A program made the position numbers and the translations under genes. Positions 1 to 7,709 of a DNA stretch of 64,000 nt are shown piece by piece. The stretch covers positions 356,383-420,382 of the forward strand of contig NZ_FOOW01000001.1 of assembly GCF_900113305.1 (NCBI RefSeq), given 5' to 3'. Source of the DNA: Prevotella sp. KH2C16. GTDB taxonomy: Bacteria > Bacteroidota > Bacteroidia > Bacteroidales > Bacteroidaceae. The notes below the pieces were generated by a model. That model searched no databases, was not told where the DNA came from, and was given only the letters and a program-made list of their open reading frames with translations. How positions within the stretch are numbered: position 1 is the first letter of the stretch; each line of letters begins with the position of its first letter.

Positions 1-23
1 TTTTGTTGCGGCTCATCGGAATG

Positions 24-84
24 TTACAAGCCGTGTGTAATGTGATTACAAGCCGTGTGTAATGCGATTACAAGCCGCGTGTAA
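24..84. repeat. Family A intergenic element, copy 1 (three palindromes)
   Basis: Three 17-bp units start at 24, 46 and 68, exactly 22 bp apart. The first two are identical, TTACAAGCCGTGTGTAA, and the third differs at one base (CGCG for CGTG). Each has inverted ends TTACA and TGTAA. The element lies past the 3' end of the ADP-ribosylglycohydrolase gene. Copies 2 and 3 are at 10230 and 56832. The function is unknown. Confidence 0.9.
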
Positions 85-147
85 CAATGTCCGCAGCCGC
101 TTCCGAGTCTCCCCGAAATGGAAGGTGGGGGCTCGTAGAACCGTGCG

Positions 148-945
148 CTATACATGAGAAATTTCCCGCTGGATGGAGGAATAGAACTGCTCTATCACAT
201 CCAGCATGTCGCTGGGCAGATAGTCGTAGGCCTTTTCGATGAACTCCTCAGGAATTTCGTAGAAGGCTTCGGCCATGCTTCCGCAGATAGCAGCCTTCGT
301 GTCGGTGTCCCCCTGGGCAAGAACGGCGATGCGAATGGCATCCTCAAAGCTTTGGCTTTCCAGGAAGCAGCGTAAGGCATAGGGAACGGTCTCCTGGCAG
401 GTAGCGTCGAAATGGCCTTCGTCTCCTATCTTGTAGATGTCCTTGAGGGGCGGGAGCGTATAGCCGAAGTTATGCCTTACGGCACTTTCTATTTCCTCCT
501 TGGTCATGCGCACGGTGCGAAGCCAGTAGATGACGGTGGCCACGCACTGCGCTCCCTTTACTCCTTCACGGTGGGCATGGCTTACCATAGCGGAGCGTTC
601 GGCCTCTCTCAGCACTTCGTGATAGTCGTCGAAGAGCCATCCTATGGGACTTACACGCATGGCCGAGCCATTTCCATAAGAGCTGGTGGGATGCGAGTGG
701 TCGCTGTTCAGCCAATGGTGGAACATGTTTCCGTAGCCTCCCATGGGGTCTGGATAGCGATGGCACCAGTCAAGCAGGGAGTCCTTGTAGGGACGGCTGT
801 TCAGCACGGCATCGGCAATGGCGATGGTACAGATGGTGTCGTCGGTGTAGCTGCATTCGGGAGTAAACAACTCAAATCCCTCAACAGGTTTCTCGTCGAA
901 TTCGAAACGCGAACCTACGATGTCTCCTATGATGGCTCCCAGCAT
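148..945 (-). CDS. ADP-ribosylglycohydrolase family protein
   Basis: The 265-residue protein matches the DraG/ARH fold family, enzymes that remove ADP-ribose from proteins or small molecules using two metal ions. Visible family features are the N-terminal GAIIGDIVGSRFE segment (residues 3-15), the metal-binding TDDT block (34-37), GNGSAMRV (91-98) and the C-terminal GDTDT block (212-216) with its metal-ligand aspartates. There is no signal peptide, so it is probably cytosolic. It is a single gene, with tRNA-Arg behind it on the same strand and a family A repeat beyond its stop. No ADP-ribosyltransferase partner is seen in the window, so the substrate is unknown. Confidence 0.9.
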   Translation of the reverse strand: MLGAIIGDIVGSRFEFDEKPVEGFELFTPECSYTDDTICTIAIADAVLNSRPYKDSLLDWCHRYPDPMGGYGNMFHHWLNSDHSHPTSSYGNGSAMRVSPIGWLFDDYHEVLREAERSAMVSHAHREGVKGAQCVATVIYWLRTVRMTKEEIESAVRHNFGYTLPPLKDIYKIGDEGHFDATCQETVPYALRCFLESQSFEDAIRIAVLAQGDTDTKAAICGSMAEAFYEIPEEFIEKAYDYLPSDMLDVIEQFYSSIQREISHV

Positions 946-977
946 GATCGTAAAGGTTTATAAGTTAGAACAAAAAA

Positions 978-1052
978 TGGTGATCCCACCGAGAATCGAA
1001 CTCGGATCAAAGGTTTAGGAAACCTCCGTTCTATCCATTTAACTATGGGACC
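978..1052 (-). tRNA. tRNA-Arg (anticodon CCT)
   Basis: The minus strand folds into a cloverleaf. The acceptor GGTCCCA pairs with TGGGATC (one G-T pair), the anticodon loop is TTCCTAA, giving CCT for arginine AGG codons, and the T arm contains TTCGATT. The CCA end is encoded (978-980). A strong promoter lies just upstream at 1063-1094. Confidence 0.95.
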
Positions 1053-1062
1053 TAACCAATTG

Positions 1063-1094
1063 CAAAGGTAATACTTTAACATTAAACTTCCAAA
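1063..1094 (-). promoter_or_regulatory. Promoter of tRNA-Arg
   Basis: On the minus strand a TACCTTTG box (1063-1070) matches the Bacteroidota -7 consensus TAnnTTTG. A TTTG box (1091-1094) lies 20 bases upstream. The tRNA begins about 10 bases downstream of the -7 box. Confidence 0.8.
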
Positions 1095-1157
1095 AAACTA
1101 TCAGTTTTTTTCTTTCCGCGTTAAACTCTTGGGCTCCGGAAGCGTCTAATTCTTGTT

Positions 1158-3656
1158 ATGAATCGGTTTATAATATGTTTTTCGCTGTTGCTGGGAGTGC
1201 TCTCGGCCGCAGCAGAAGGTGTTGTCAAAGGTAAGGTGTTGGACAAGAACACCAACAGTCCGCTTGAGTTTGTCAATATCCAGGTGTTCTCCGCCTCTGA
1301 CACTACGAAGCTGTCGGGCGGCGCAATCACGGATACCAATGGCTTTTTCCAAGTCTCAAAGCTTGCCGACGGCCCGTATATCGCCAAGGTGTCGTATGTA
1401 GGTTATAAAGAGGTAGTTCGCCATTTCACTATTTCCAGCCAGCATCAGGTGGCGAATTATCCGGTCATCTATATCCGCGAAGATGCGAAGATGCTGAAGG
1501 AAGTGCAGGTTACCGGGCAGCGGTCGGCCATGAAGCTTGAGGTAGACCGCAAGTCGTATGATGTCAGCCAGTTGGTGTCGAATGCCGGACAGGCAGCGTC
1601 GGATGTGCTGGAGAACATTCCCGCGGTGGAGGTGGACAACGACGGGAACATCTCGCTGCGTGGTAATTCAAGCGTAGAAGTTTGGATTAATGGTAAGTCG
1701 AGCGGTCTCACAAGCGACAACCGCGCCTCCATTCTGGAGCAACTACCCGCCGAAAGCATCGAGCGCATCGAGGTTATCGACAATCCTTCAGCCAAGTTCA
1801 GCGCTGAAGGGTCGGCCGGAATCATCAATATTGTATTGAAGAAGAACCGCACGGCGGGCTATTATGGATCCGTCCAGGCAGGTGCTGATACACGGAAAGG
1901 CGCAAACACAAGCTTCAACATCAACTATACCAGCTCCAAGTGGGACGGCTATGCCAACATCGGGTTCCGCCATCGCAGCAACGAGGGCTACAGCGACAGC
2001 GAGCAGCAGTATCCCGGTTCAGGTCAGTACCAGAACTATCATGGGATAACCCGCAATCAGGGCAACAATCTCTTTACCCGTGCGGGCCTCACATGGCACA
2101 TGACCCAGAAAGACGATATCGGCCTTAGTGGCATGTTCATGAAAGGTCTGCATAGGAGTTGGGGCGAGACTCCTTATCATTACGGCCTTCTGGATACGGG
2201 CGAAGAGACGCGTATGATGTTCCGGAAAACCATTGGCCGGGGCGACATGAACATGCTCCACGGCGAGTTCAGCTATCGCCACAACTTCACCGACAAGCAT
2301 TTCCTCGACATTACGGCGAGCTACAACCGCTGGAAAGCCGACAACGATAACTGGTACCAGGACTCCACGGTGTATTACGGAACCGCCGCCCAGCCCACGG
2401 AGTATGGCTATCAGTACCGCCCGATGTTCATGAACAACCGCGGATGGGAGTTCAAGATCGACTATGAGAACCCCATCACCGACAAGTTCAAGATTCAGGC
2501 GGGATATCAGGGAAACCTCAACCACGAGAATACTCCTCAGGAAAGTTGGATAGACCGCTCGTCGTGGGCAGGGACGAATGTCGTGGAGGACCAGGCCTTC
2601 TACAACCGCTTCCTCTACGACATGGATATCCACGCACTCTATTTCACGGCTCAGTATCAGCTCGGCAAGCTCGGCATCATGGGCGGTCTGCGGGGAGAAT
2701 ACTGGAGGGTGGACACCGAGAGCTATACCTGGGAGCAGGAACATGACGCCACCAAGCGTGATGAGCCTTTCAAAAAAGACTATTTCGAGCTCTTCCCGAG
2801 CATCTTCATGAGCTATCAGCTCACGCCCAACGACCAGTTCCAGTTGAACTATGCCCGCCGGCTCCGTCGTCCGTGGGGCGGCCAGCTGAACTCCTTCCGC
2901 GATACGCGCGATGCCACGACCGTGTCGTTCGGTAATCCGGAGCTGATCCCGGAGTTCTCCAACTCGTTCTCGCTGAACTACCTGCGCACCTGGAGTCAGT
3001 CCTCGCTGCTCGTCAGTGCCTACTATCGGCCCACGACGGATGTCATGCAGCGCATCAACTGGCGCGGCTCCGCCGACGGCTTGATGTATTCCACGAGCGT
3101 GAATGTGGCGCGTTCTACCAGTTCGGGTCTTGAGGCTACGATGAAGAACAACCTCTTCCGGAGACTCGAGCTGACCACCAACCTGAATGCCTACTATTAC
3201 AAGCTGAACGGCTTCAGCTATGACATCGACGGCCAGACCATCACGGGTGAGGGTCGCCACAGCTTCACCTGGGATGCCCGCATGACGGCGAGTCTCATCC
3301 TCCCTTACGACATTTCCGTCCAGATGAGCGGGCGCTACCGCTCCCGGCAGGTCATCTCCCAGGGCTATCGCAGGGCCGGATACAATGTAGACTTCGGGCT
3401 CCGGAAAAACTTCTTCAACAAGAAACTCACCCTCTCCGTCAACTGCCGCGACCTCTTCAACTCGCGGAAATGGGAGAACTATACCTCTTCCGACACCTTC
3501 TGGCGCCACCAGATCAATAAGCGAGGGAGCCGGAAATTCAACTTCACGCTGACCTGGAACTTCGGTAACAACAACAAGAAAAAGCGTCCGGAGCGGGAAG
3601 GAGGCGAGGACGAGCTCGACCCGCAGGAGCGCTACGAGGGCGGCGGCGAGATGTAA
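1158..3656 (+). CDS. Outer-membrane beta-barrel protein with carboxypeptidase-D-like N-terminal domain
   Basis: This 832-residue protein starts with a signal peptide (about residues 1-19). A beta-sandwich domain of the CarboxypepD_reg type follows (about 22-105, ending KVSYVGYKE), then a TonB-plug-like segment (about 130-232, with ENIPAVEVDNDGNISLRGN and IERIEVIDNPSAKF). The remainder is rich in alternating aromatic strands typical of the OMP_b-brl_2 barrel. The tail after the barrel is strongly charged. Such proteins are TonB-receptor relatives of mostly unknown substrate. No SusD partner is next to it. The close GH92 gene downstream (32 bp to the earliest in-frame ATG) may or may not be functionally linked. 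A related protein is encoded at 7710-10175. Confidence 0.85.
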   Translation: MNRFIICFSLLLGVLSAAAEGVVKGKVLDKNTNSPLEFVNIQVFSASDTTKLSGGAITDTNGFFQVSKLADGPYIAKVSYVGYKEVVRHFTISSQHQVANYPVIYIREDAKMLKEVQVTGQRSAMKLEVDRKSYDVSQLVSNAGQAASDVLENIPAVEVDNDGNISLRGNSSVEVWINGKSSGLTSDNRASILEQLPAESIERIEVIDNPSAKFSAEGSAGIINIVLKKNRTAGYYGSVQAGADTRKGANTSFNINYTSSKWDGYANIGFRHRSNEGYSDSEQQYPGSGQYQNYHGITRNQGNNLFTRAGLTWHMTQKDDIGLSGMFMKGLHRSWGETPYHYGLLDTGEETRMMFRKTIGRGDMNMLHGEFSYRHNFTDKHFLDITASYNRWKADNDNWYQDSTVYYGTAAQPTEYGYQYRPMFMNNRGWEFKIDYENPITDKFKIQAGYQGNLNHENTPQESWIDRSSWAGTNVVEDQAFYNRFLYDMDIHALYFTAQYQLGKLGIMGGLRGEYWRVDTESYTWEQEHDATKRDEPFKKDYFELFPSIFMSYQLTPNDQFQLNYARRLRRPWGGQLNSFRDTRDATTVSFGNPELIPEFSNSFSLNYLRTWSQSSLLVSAYYRPTTDVMQRINWRGSADGLMYSTSVNVARSTSSGLEATMKNNLFRRLELTTNLNAYYYKLNGFSYDIDGQTITGEGRHSFTWDARMTASLILPYDISVQMSGRYRSRQVISQGYRRAGYNVDFGLRKNFFNKKLTLSVNCRDLFNSRKWENYTSSDTFWRHQINKRGSRKFNFTLTWNFGNNNKKKRPEREGGEDELDPQERYEGGGEM

Positions 3657-3704
3657 GGGCGTAATTTTTCCGGCATCTTCCTCCTCTCTTGTCTGGTTTT
3701 TTAT

Positions 3705-3712
3705 TATCTTTG
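3705..3712 (+). promoter_or_regulatory. -7 promoter box upstream of GH92 gene
   Basis: TATCTTTG matches TAnnTTTG. No clear -33 TTTG box is found at the usual distance. Its position means translation from the in-frame ATG at 3689 would lie upstream of the transcript start, which supports the start at 3740. Confidence 0.6.
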
Positions 3713-3739
3713 TACGGCAAATGTATAATAGATAATATC

Positions 3740-5968
3740 ATGATGAAAACCAAGACAGGAATCTTCGGACTGCTATTGTTGCTGACCATGTCGGCATCCG
3801 CCCAGCAAGAGGGCGTTACGCGGTATGTGAATCCGTTTATCGGAACGGGAAAAGTAGATGACAACAGCCTCAAGGGAGGCAACTTCCCGGGAGCCGCGAT
3901 GCCGTTCGGAATGGTGCAGCTAAGCCCCGATGAGTTCGTACGGCCTAACGGCGACGAGGCTTCGGGCTACGACTACAGCCGCGACACGATATATGGATTC
4001 TCGCACACCCACCTGAGCGGTACGGGCTGCGTAGACCTGCTCGATGTGCTCGTGCAGCCCTCGGTGAAGCCCGTTGCCACCCTTACGGGGCAGGAAACCT
4101 TTCCAGAGACCTTCAGCCATGCCCGCGAACAGGCCCGGGTGGGCTACTATGCCGTGCGCTACGACGGCTCTGACATCCTAACCGAGCTTACCGCCACCGT
4201 GCGTACGGGCATGACACGCATTACTTTTCCTGCCGGCAAGCCCCGCAACCTGATATTCGACATGGCGCATGCAGGGCAGAACCGTGGCGGCGACCGTAAG
4301 ACCATCATCTTCAATTCGCAGCTCCGCCTGCTCGACTCCACCACGCTCGTAGGCTACCGCAAGTTGAGCGGATGGCAGAAGGAGCGTTCCGTATATTTCT
4401 ATGCCAAGTTCTCCTGTCCGGTTACGGATGCCATCTTCAAGTCGGGAAAGGAAGTGTTCCTGAAGGGAGATGTCGCCAACGGACGCAACACCAAGTGTTT
4501 TCTCTCGTTCAGCAGCACCTCCGAACCGTTGCTCGTGAAAGTGGCCCTCTCCCCCGTGAGTGTCGAGAATGCCCGCCTGAACATGGAGAAGGAGAATCCC
4601 TCGTGGAATTTCGACACTATTGCAAAGGATGCGGAGACTGCCTGGGAAAAGGAACTCTCCAACATAAGGATAGACGGCACCGACGAGCAGAAGGCCATTT
4701 TCTATACAGGCCTGTATCATGCCTATATCCAGCCCAATACCATTTCCGATGCTAACGGCGACTATGTGCGCTCCGACTACACCGTGGCGCGACTCCCGGA
4801 GGGCGACACCCAGTACAGCACTTTCTCCCTCTGGGACACCTTCCGGGCGTGCAACCCGCTCTACACGCTGCTCAAGCCCGAGCGTGTGGGCGACTTCGTG
4901 AAGAGCATGCTGCGGCAGTATGAGGTCTATGGCTACCTTCCCATCTGGCAGCTTTGGGGTTCGGAGAACTACTGCATGATAGGCAACCATGCCATTCCGG
5001 TGGTCGTAGACGCAGCCTTGAAGGGGCTTCCCGGAGTCAACCGGGCAAAGGTCTATGAGGCAGTAAGGGGCAGTTCGCTGCGCGATCACCCGCAGTCTCC
5101 GTGGTCAATGCTCGAGAAATACGGCTATCTGCCGGAGCCTAAGCAGATAGAATCAGTATCCATCACGCTTGAAAACGCCTACGACGATGCCTGCGTGGCA
5201 CGGCTGGCCAAGGCATTGGGCAAGACCGAGGACTATGACTACTTCAACCGCCGGGCTCATTTTTATCGCAATCTCTATGACGCCCGGACGGGCTTCTTCC
5301 GCGCCAAGGACGAACAAGACAACTGGATGGAGCCGTTCAATTCCTATTCCTACAAGCCCGTGGGCATGCATCCCTATGCCGAGGGCAATGCGTGGCAATA
5401 TCGATTCTTCGTGCTGCAGGATGTTCCCGACTTGGTAAACCTGATGGGGGGCAAGCGCAAATTCGAGCAGGCGCTCGACGCTCTGTTTACCGACGAGACG
5501 CGTGTGGACCTCGACGGCGGAGGCAATGCCTCCGGCTTCATCGGGCAGTATGCCCACGGCAATGAGCCCAGCCACCATTGCGCCTATCTCTACAACTGGT
5601 GCGGGGCCGACCGCAAGGCGCAGTATTACGCCAACAAGGTGATGACCGAGCAGTATAACGCGCGGCACGACGGCTATTCGGGGAATGAGGATTGCGGCCA
5701 GATGTCGGCCTGGTATGTCTGGTCAAGTATGGGCTTCTATCCCGTAGACCCGGCTTCGGGCATCTACAGCTTCGGCTCTCCGCAGTTCCGCAAGGTGGAG
5801 ATTACCCTGCCTGGGGGCAGGACTTTCACCGTGAAGAGCAACCGCAAAGGGAAGGAAGACTGCTATATCAAGGCCGTAAGGCTCAACGGGAAGGCTTATA
5901 AGAAGAACTATATCACCCATGCCGACATCCTCCGGGGAGGTGAGTTGGAGTTCGTGATGGGGAAGTAA
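3740..5968 (+). CDS. Glycoside hydrolase family 92 alpha-mannosidase
   Basis: The 742-residue protein belongs to GH92, calcium-dependent exo-alpha-mannosidases that trim mannose from N-glycans or yeast mannan. The start MMKTKTGIFG is chosen because it gives a clean signal peptide ending SASAQ, and a -7 promoter box lies between this ATG and an earlier in-frame one. Family blocks visible are YVNPFIGTG near the N terminus, SHTHLSGTG, GSENYCMIGNHA, NEPSHHCAYLYNW and GNEDCGQMSAWYVW near the C terminus, the last holding the conserved acidic residues of the active site. Length is normal for the family. It is probably periplasmic. No SusCD pair is adjacent. Confidence 0.93.
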   Translation: MMKTKTGIFGLLLLLTMSASAQQEGVTRYVNPFIGTGKVDDNSLKGGNFPGAAMPFGMVQLSPDEFVRPNGDEASGYDYSRDTIYGFSHTHLSGTGCVDLLDVLVQPSVKPVATLTGQETFPETFSHAREQARVGYYAVRYDGSDILTELTATVRTGMTRITFPAGKPRNLIFDMAHAGQNRGGDRKTIIFNSQLRLLDSTTLVGYRKLSGWQKERSVYFYAKFSCPVTDAIFKSGKEVFLKGDVANGRNTKCFLSFSSTSEPLLVKVALSPVSVENARLNMEKENPSWNFDTIAKDAETAWEKELSNIRIDGTDEQKAIFYTGLYHAYIQPNTISDANGDYVRSDYTVARLPEGDTQYSTFSLWDTFRACNPLYTLLKPERVGDFVKSMLRQYEVYGYLPIWQLWGSENYCMIGNHAIPVVVDAALKGLPGVNRAKVYEAVRGSSLRDHPQSPWSMLEKYGYLPEPKQIESVSITLENAYDDACVARLAKALGKTEDYDYFNRRAHFYRNLYDARTGFFRAKDEQDNWMEPFNSYSYKPVGMHPYAEGNAWQYRFFVLQDVPDLVNLMGGKRKFEQALDALFTDETRVDLDGGGNASGFIGQYAHGNEPSHHCAYLYNWCGADRKAQYYANKVMTEQYNARHDGYSGNEDCGQMSAWYVWSSMGFYPVDPASGIYSFGSPQFRKVEITLPGGRTFTVKSNRKGKEDCYIKAVRLNGKAYKKNYITHADILRGGELEFVMGK

Positions 5969-6005
5969 ATGGAGGATGGAAAAGTAAAAGGCGGTTAGAA
6001 GGCTG

Positions 6006-6068
6006 ACAATTTCGGCGATTTTGTCCGACAAAATCGCCGAAATCATGGGACAAAATCGCCGAGATTGT
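6006..6068. repeat. Family B intergenic element, copy 1 (three palindromes)
   Basis: Three 19-bp units start at 6006, 6028 and 6050, exactly 22 bp apart: ACAATTTCGGCGATTTTGT, ACAAAATCGCCGAAATCAT and ACAAAATCGCCGAGATTGT. The first two together form a perfect 15-bp inverted repeat around a CCG centre. The element lies just past the GH92 stop codon. Confidence 0.92.
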
Positions 6069-6093
6069 GGAATCGAAGGCTGCAGATATGAGG

Positions 6094-6117
6094 AGAGTAG
6101 GCCGTAAGGTCTACTCT
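6094..6117 (+). terminator. Probable terminator of the GH92 gene
   Basis: A 10-bp stem (AGAGTAGGCC with GGTCTACTCT, one G-T pair) closes a GTAA tetraloop and is followed by a T-rich stretch. It lies about 125 bases after the GH92 stop, beyond the family B element. Confidence 0.6.
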
Positions 6118-6208
6118 TCGTCTTTATGGGCGTTGCCCCCTTTTGCGTCGGGACATGCGACGCGGGCTGTAACGAATATATCCGTAAGCACCTCCTCATG
6201 CGGCTTTG

Positions 6209-6364
6209 GGTCATAGAGGCAGGCACGGATCTCTGTCGGTCGCCTGCGAATTTCTCAAGACCCTCGCTCATGATCTTCATTCCGTAGAGAAACATGGCGA
6301 GCAAGCCAAACAGGGAAAAGATATTCAGAAGTGCATTCAAAAGATGATATGAGAAGTGTGGCAA
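6209..6364 (-). pseudogene. N-terminal remnant of a Na+/phosphate symporter family gene
   Basis: About 50 codons on the minus strand read like the first transmembrane helix of the Na/Pi cotransporter family: NIFSLFGLLAMFLYGMKIM followed by SEGLEKFAGDRQRSV. Family members normally continue for several hundred residues. Here the similarity stops after about residue 52 and the frame runs into hairpin-forming sequence with no recognisable protein. A -7 promoter box survives upstream at 6413-6420. I read this as a truncated gene whose body has been deleted. The boundary is approximate. Confidence 0.65.
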
Positions 6365-6412
6365 TAATTATCTCAATTATCCTGCAAGGGTGATTAAATT
6401 CAAGAAAAATGC

Positions 6413-6420
6413 CAAATATA
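6413..6420 (-). promoter_or_regulatory. -7 promoter box upstream of the symporter remnant
   Basis: On the minus strand TATATTTG matches TAnnTTTG and lies about 50 bases before the remnant's first possible ATG. No good -33 box was found. Confidence 0.45.
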
Positions 6421-6547
6421 TTCTTGTTTCTCGCCTCCCTTTTGACTGGAAAATGCTCGCTCCATGACTTAAAACACCTGCATGCGCCTTATATAATAAG
6501 GTGAAATGTTAAAAATGACGGTTTCCATGCATTTTTTTAGTTGTTTA

Positions 6548-6579
6548 TTTGGTTTATATTATAAACTTATTTATATTTG
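6548..6579 (+). promoter_or_regulatory. Promoter of the membrane protein and regulator operon
   Basis: TTTG (6548-6551), 20 bases, then TATATTTG (6572-6579) is a near-perfect Bacteroidota housekeeping promoter. The leader to the ATG at 6674 is about 90 bases and A-rich. Confidence 0.75.
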
Positions 6580-6673
6580 TAAAGCAATTTAAAACATTGA
6601 AGAATATAATGTCCCTAAAACAAAGAAACGAGTTAATAAAAACAAAAAACTAACCCATTAGAAATGTAGGAAT

Positions 6674-7309
6674 ATGGAAGAACAGGACAAACTGACTGCC
6701 GAGCGCAGTCTTGAGATTATCAAAGAGTCTATCGAACAGAGCCGCCGCAACATCACGAAAGGCTCCTGGAAGGGCATGCTGGTGTGGGGAATCATGGTCG
6801 CGGTTCTTGCCCTCGTCATCGGACACCTCTGGGCGCACACCTCCTGGGGGCCTGGAGCCAATCTGTTGTGGAGTCTTCTGGGCCTTGCCATCTTCGTGAA
6901 TATCTGGTGCGATTCGCGGAAGCCTAAGCGGCCGGACACCTTTGTCTCGAAGACCATTAGCCAGGTGTGGATTTGCTTTGGTGTTATGGCGGGCTCATTA
7001 GGATTAGTCTGTGGGGCGATAGCCGGCTTTGGCTGGAAGTTGCCCGTGCTCCACGCTCCTGTAAATGAATCGGTGGTTTGGGTATTTCCCATCACTCCCA
7101 TCATCATCTTGTTCATGGGACTGGCCGGGATGATCACGGGAAGCATCCTGAAGAGTAAGGCCATCACCGTCTGCTGCTTCATCGCGGGAATCTTCGGAAA
7201 CTTTCTGGGCCTCGTCTTTGCCGGCCCAACGGAGATGGTGGTGCTGGCGGGAGTTTGCGTCGTGGGGCTTGTTGTTCCTGCATTGATTATCCGTAACGAA
7301 GAAAAATAA
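6674..7309 (+). CDS. Six-helix integral membrane protein of unknown function
   Basis: This 211-residue protein has a hydrophilic start (EEQDKLTAERSLEIIKESIEQS) followed by about six hydrophobic helices, beginning at GMLVWGIMVAVLALVIGHLW and ending at MVVLAGVCVVGLVVPALIIR. I do not recognise an enzyme or transporter motif. The next gene, eight bases downstream, encodes a small winged-helix regulator, a pairing often seen for small membrane proteins co-transcribed with their own repressor. A strong TAnnTTTG promoter precedes it. The pair probably forms an operon, perhaps extending to the outer-membrane protein at 7710. The function is unknown. Confidence 0.75.
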   Translation: MEEQDKLTAERSLEIIKESIEQSRRNITKGSWKGMLVWGIMVAVLALVIGHLWAHTSWGPGANLLWSLLGLAIFVNIWCDSRKPKRPDTFVSKTISQVWICFGVMAGSLGLVCGAIAGFGWKLPVLHAPVNESVVWVFPITPIIILFMGLAGMITGSILKSKAITVCCFIAGIFGNFLGLVFAGPTEMVVLAGVCVVGLVVPALIIRNEEK

Positions 7310-7317
7310 GTATTGGC

Positions 7318-7599
7318 ATGTTTGAGAAACTGGACCCTTTATTGCATAGCGAGCTTCGACTGGCGGTGATGTCGCTGCTGCTGAGCGTCGACGAGGCCGA
7401 CTTCTCCTATATCAAGGAGCAGACGGGAGCCACGGCGGGCAACCTCAGCGTGCAGATAGACAAGCTGCAGCAGGCCGGATATATAGGAGTGTCGAAAGCC
7501 TTTGAGGGCAAGCGCCCGAAGACTACCTGCAAGGTTACGCAGGCGGGCATCAAGGCTTTCGAGGAGTATGTGAACGCATTGAAGAGCTATATCAAATAG
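7318..7599 (+). CDS. Winged-helix transcriptional regulator
   Basis: This 93-residue protein is essentially one winged helix-turn-helix domain of the type found in MarR-like single-domain regulators (HTH_34). HSELRLAVMSLLLS forms the first helix, DFSYIKEQTGATAGNLSVQIDKL the recognition region, and GYIGVSKAFEGKRPKTTCKVT the wing. A short C-terminal helix probably dimerises. It starts eight bases after the membrane protein gene and is surely co-transcribed with it. It likely controls its own operon, though no operator could be assigned. Confidence 0.88.
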   Translation: MFEKLDPLLHSELRLAVMSLLLSVDEADFSYIKEQTGATAGNLSVQIDKLQQAGYIGVSKAFEGKRPKTTCKVTQAGIKAFEEYVNALKSYIK

Positions 7600-7709
7600 C
7601 CGCATGGCAGGGGTGAGCCGCCGTTTTTCCTGCCGGAGGGATGAAAGTCGACCGTAGCGGCGCACCCATTGAGCGGTATCTGAAAGTCATTATTAAACAA
7701 AAAAGCTCT

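Noticed and set aside
24..84. CRISPR array
   Set aside because: Only three short units with 5-bp spacers of similar sequence, and no cas genes in the window. The units are symmetric, unlike CRISPR repeats with unique spacers.
2019..3509. Long reading frame on the minus strand opposite the first outer-membrane protein gene
   Set aside because: It shadows a strong plus-strand gene with a signal peptide and barrel. Its own translation has no recognisable domain.
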